A stretch of DNA of 64,000 nucleotides from Xenorhabdus thuongxuanensis (lineage in GTDB: Bacteria > Pseudomonadota > Gammaproteobacteria > Enterobacterales > Enterobacteriaceae): contig NZ_MKGR01000018.1 in NCBI RefSeq assembly GCF_001908095.1, positions 1 to 64,000 of the forward strand, in the 5' to 3' direction. The notes below the pieces were generated by a model. It saw nothing but the letters and a program-made list of their open reading frames with translations, did not search any database and had not been told where the DNA came from. A program made the translations under genes and the position numbers. How positions within the stretch are numbered: position 1 is the stretch's first letter; each line of letters starts with the position of its first letter. Shown piece by piece: positions 62,346 through 64,000 of the stretch.

Positions 62346-63695
62346 ATGTTAAGTATTTTCAAGCCGGCGCCTCATAAGGCGCGGTTGCCTGCGCAGGAAA
62401 TAGATCCACTCTATCGTCGCTTGCGCTGGCAAATTTTTATAGGGATCTTCTTCGGATATGCAGCTTACTACCTGGTAAGAAAAAACTTTGCTCTCGCCAT
62501 TCCTTCCTTGATAGAACAAGGCTTTTCTAAGGGAGATCTTGGCTTTGCCTTGTCAGGAATTTCAATTGCATACGGCTTCTCAAAATTCATCATGGGTTCC
62601 GTTTCCGACCGCTCGAATCCACGTGTTTTCCTGCCTGCGGGTTTGATACTGGCGGCTGTAGTGATGTTGATTATGGGCTTTGTGCCATGGGCCACTTCCA
62701 GCATCGCTATCATGTTTTCTCTGCTGTTCCTCTGCGGCTGGTTCCAGGGCATGGGTTGGCCTCCTTGTGGACGTACTATGGTTCACTGGTGGTCACAGAA
62801 AGAGCGTGGTGGAATTGTTTCTGTCTGGAACTGTGCCCATAACGTTGGCGGAGGCGTGCCACCATTGCTGTTCATGTTGGGCATGGCTTGGTTCAATGAC
62901 TGGAAGGCCGCGTTTTACATGCCAGCCTTTGCGGCTATCATCGTGGCAGTAATCGTTTTCGCTTTAATGCGCGATACACCACAATCCTGTGGCTTACCAG
63001 CTATCGAGGAGTATAAAAACGACTATCCACCCGATTATACGGAAAAAAACGAAAAAGAACTGACAGCAAAAGAAATTTTCATGCAGTACGTTTTGCCGAA
63101 CAAATTGTTGTGGATGATCGCCGTTGCCAACGTATTCGTCTATTTACTGCGCTACGGTATTCTTGACTGGTCACCAACTTACTTAAAGGAAGTGAAAGAC
63201 TTTACCATGGATAAGTCTTCTTGGGCTTACTTCCTGTATGAATACGCAGGTATTCCAGGTACGCTGCTATGTGGTTGGATGTCTGACAAAGTATTTAAAG
63301 GCAACCGTGGTGCCACTGGCGTATTCTTCATGACCCTTGTCACCATCGCCACCATCGTATTCTGGCTGAACCCAGAAGGTAACCCTGATATCGATATGCT
63401 CTGTATGCTGGTTATCGGCTTCCTGATTTACGGTCCAGTGATGCTAATCGGCCTGCATGCCCTGGAATTGGCTCCGAAAAAAGCAGCAGGAACAGCCGCC
63501 GGCTTTACCGGTCTGTTTGGCTACCTGGGGGGTTCAGTTGCGGCCAGTATCATCGTCGGCTATACCGTTGACTATTTCGGTTGGGACGGTGGCTTTATGG
63601 TTATGATCGGCGGTAGCATCCTCTCTGTTATTCTATTGTTGTTTGTTATGCTAAGTGAAAGCAAACATAAACAGGAAATTGCTCGTCAAGGCTAG
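62346..63695 (+). CDS. glpT: Glycerol-3-phosphate:phosphate antiporter GlpT
   Basis: A 449-residue organophosphate:phosphate antiporter with 12 helices. I start at [15 protein letters not shown] (62346), preceded by CGTGGAG. An upstream frame start at 62295 is not conserved. Motifs include [24 protein letters not shown]-type first helix, [19 protein letters not shown] and HNVGGG. It imports sn-glycerol-3-phosphate and is also the route of fosfomycin entry. No glpQ follows within the window. Confidence 0.97.
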   Translation: MLSIFKPAPHKARLPAQEIDPLYRRLRWQIFIGIFFGYAAYYLVRKNFALAIPSLIEQGFSKGDLGFALSGISIAYGFSKFIMGSVSDRSNPRVFLPAGLILAAVVMLIMGFVPWATSSIAIMFSLLFLCGWFQGMGWPPCGRTMVHWWSQKERGGIVSVWNCAHNVGGGVPPLLFMLGMAWFNDWKAAFYMPAFAAIIVAVIVFALMRDTPQSCGLPAIEEYKNDYPPDYTEKNEKELTAKEIFMQYVLPNKLLWMIAVANVFVYLLRYGILDWSPTYLKEVKDFTMDKSSWAYFLYEYAGIPGTLLCGWMSDKVFKGNRGATGVFFMTLVTIATIVFWLNPEGNPDIDMLCMLVIGFLIYGPVMLIGLHALELAPKKAAGTAAGFTGLFGYLGGSVAASIIVGYTVDYFGWDGGFMVMIGGSILSVILLLFVMLSESKHKQEIARQG

Positions 63696-64000
63696 TGATT
63701 AACTGAAAGACGCTGATTAAACCCCTATCAATCGCAGTACAACTTTATTGTACTGCGATTCCATAGGTTATAGAACAATGAAGTATATATGCATCGTTAA
63801 ATACGTTGCTTACTTTTACTTGTGAATATCTTCTTCATATCCATACTGTATTAACAATCTTTTGATTTAATACTTTCCAGATGTCCAATCTTAATCGCAA
63901 GAATTACTGGTATATTAAGATTACTACGTAATCCATATTTTACACACTCTATTCTCATATTATATAAACTAATGTTTTTCCAATAACTCATTAATTAGTA
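63696..64000. other. 3' flank of glpT, with possible small ORF
   Basis: No clear gene. A 13-bp hairpin lies at its start (63730-63760). A 46-codon minus-strand open frame (63851-63991, MSYWKNISLYN start) is possible but has no recognised similarity and its upstream signals are cut by the window edge. Confidence 0.35.
63730..63760 (+). terminator. Hairpin after glpT
   Basis: AATCGCAGTACAA (63730-63742) and TTGTACTGCGATT (63748-63760) form a perfect 13-bp stem with a 5-nt loop 35 bp after glpT. No U tract follows, so rho-independent termination is likely but unproven. Confidence 0.6.

Noticed and set aside
63696-64000. glpQ as the second gene of a glpTQ operon
   Set aside because: The remaining 305 bp hold no frame with glycerophosphodiesterase motifs, and a hairpin follows glpT.

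Overview
The window is a chromosomal segment of a gammaproteobacterium of the Xenorhabdus/Photorhabdus type (Morganellaceae). Housekeeping gene order follows the enterobacterial pattern: tldD-yhdP-rng-yhdE-mreDCB, then acuI-aroQ-accBC-yhdT-panF-prmA-dusB-fis, and later rpoH-ftsXEY-rsmD-yhhL-yhhN-zntA-tusA-yhhQ. Between these blocks sit AT-rich accessory segments with large nonribosomal peptide synthetase (NRPS) genes, which fits nematode-symbiont genomes. The genus is inferred from content and was not tested by database search.

Layout. 1-840: a barstar-like immunity gene and a barnase-like secreted RNase gene. 878-11878: the minus-strand tldD-to-mreB block (peptidase, nitrilase, AsmA-like YhdP, RNase G, Maf, cell-shape genes). 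12466-20257: the plus-strand acuI-to-fis block (fatty-acid, pantothenate, shikimate, methylation and tRNA-modification functions). csrD, which lies between mreB and yhdH in E. coli, is absent.

20258-45100 is an accessory region. It holds a secreted orphan protein, a phage terminase remnant, an MFS/CMD pair with a divergent LysR regulator, and a 15.6-kb five-module NRPS gene. It also holds a decayed MFS exporter, a possible MITE, an XRE regulator and a MarR/MFS pair. The NRPS domain order is A-T-C/E-A-T-C-A-T-C/E-A-T-C/E-A-T-TE, the order I recall for GameXPeptide synthetase GxpS. It predicts a pentapeptide with D residues at positions 1, 3 and 4.

45154-57933 returns to core genes: glycerate kinase, RpoH, FtsX/E/Y (FtsY with 12 tandem 17-residue repeats), RsmD, YhhL, YhhN, ZntA with a recognisable ZntR operator, TusA, YhhQ and GldA. 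58026-61363 is a second natural-product locus: a one-module A-T-reductase synthetase overlapping an MbtH-like gene. It should release an aminoacyl aldehyde. The window ends with glpT, preceded by a consensus CRP site. No tRNA, rRNA, CRISPR array or intact transposase was seen.
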